From assembly GCA_020650975.1 (NCBI GenBank), contig JAIPMN010002955.1, positions 1 through 30,658 of the forward strand: DNA of 30,658 nt. Direction: 5' to 3'. A model generated the notes under the pieces. The model was not told where the DNA came from. It saw only the letters and a list, made by a program, of their open reading frames with translations, and searched no databases. How positions within the stretch are numbered: position 1 is the stretch's first letter; the number at the start of each line of letters is the position of its first letter. Shown here in pieces: positions 30,281 to 30,658 of the stretch. Source of the stretch: Apostichopus californicus (taxonomy: Eukaryota; Echinodermata; Holothuroidea; Aspidochirotida; Stichopodidae). The translations under genes and the position numbers were made by a program.

Positions 30281-30658
30281 TAAACATTATATGCTGTAGT
30301 TTAAAAGCTCCTCTACCAAGTCTTCTGTTGGAAAGAGTAGAATTCTGACTTGATAACCTGCAACTCTATCCAGCCCATTCTTATACCTGCCCATTTAACT
30401 CCTCTCTTTACCTATCTCCATTTTACATACACTGTGCCCACCTTCTCTTCCCTCCCCCTCTCCCCCCCCCCCCACTGATGATCTTCAGGGCCCATGTTCA
30501 ATAAAATCTACCACTCTTAGGGCTTATTACAACCATAATTCCAGGGTAAGCTGGACAGTGGGAGCTGATTGCATATGTTGAATGGAGAAAGGTCAGTATC
30601 ATCGTTTGTAAATACCACACCTGTAAGTTTTCGGGTATATATATATATGTATATATGT
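30281..30658. other. Non-coding stretch to the right edge
   Basis: Pyrimidine-rich sequence at about 30355-30475 ends in a 12-base C run (30462-30473). The window ends in a short (TA)n run (about 30637-30658). No gene seen. Confidence 0.5.

Overview
The window looks like metazoan nuclear DNA. It is AT-rich, mostly non-coding, and full of degraded transposons and simple repeats. It carries a complete BTB-BACK-Kelch gene and exons joined by GT-AG introns. The combination of LINE remnants, hAT-type non-autonomous elements, many G/C homopolymer tracts and thickly scattered TACTGTA/TACAGTA words suggests an invertebrate deuterostome, possibly an echinoderm. That placement is an inference from style and was not tested.

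Two protein-coding loci can be supported. The first is a minus-strand gene whose first two coding exons (11600-11627 and 5439-5536) join in phase across a 6,063-bp intron. The joined peptide resembles the N-terminal PH-domain start of CARMIL/LRRC16 actin-regulatory proteins. The rest of that gene should lie beyond the left edge, so 1-5438 is probably its second intron. The second is a plus-strand intronless reading frame of 600 codons at 17974-19776. It encodes a kelch-like CUL3-adaptor-type protein with a BTB domain, a BACK domain and a six-bladed propeller. The two genes are divergently oriented, with about 6.3 kb between their start codons. No functional link between them is shown by the sequence.

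Layout: 1-5438 is probable CARMIL-like intron 2, holding a dead L2-like LINE 3' end (1254-1665), a 27-base G run, a hAT element with a perfect 8-bp target duplication (3902-4352) and a split local duplication (4385-4941). 5439-5536 is CARMIL-like exon 2. 5537-11599 is intron 1, with a G-quadruplex-type tract and a pogo/Tigger-like MITE. 11600-11627 is exon 1. 11628-17160 is intergenic, with palindromes and a probable second hAT-type element. 17175-17480 is a second dead LINE reverse-transcriptase tail, just upstream of the kelch gene. 17974-19776 is the kelch gene, followed by poly(A) signals. 19861-30658 is non-coding and dominated by tandem repeats: a GGTGGCAA-type array, a three-copy ~175-bp repeat, a 600-bp array of 25-bp units built from pentamers, an alternating 23/19-bp array, and an array of the odd palindrome GTTTATCATAAAC.

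The most distinctive features are the pentamer-quantised 25-bp minisatellite with its inverted first unit, the dispersed TACTGTACAGTA-type palindrome that shares words with it, and the phase-matched CARMIL-like exon pair, which is easily missed because its exons are so short. No operon, CRISPR, phage, rRNA or tRNA gene was recognised.
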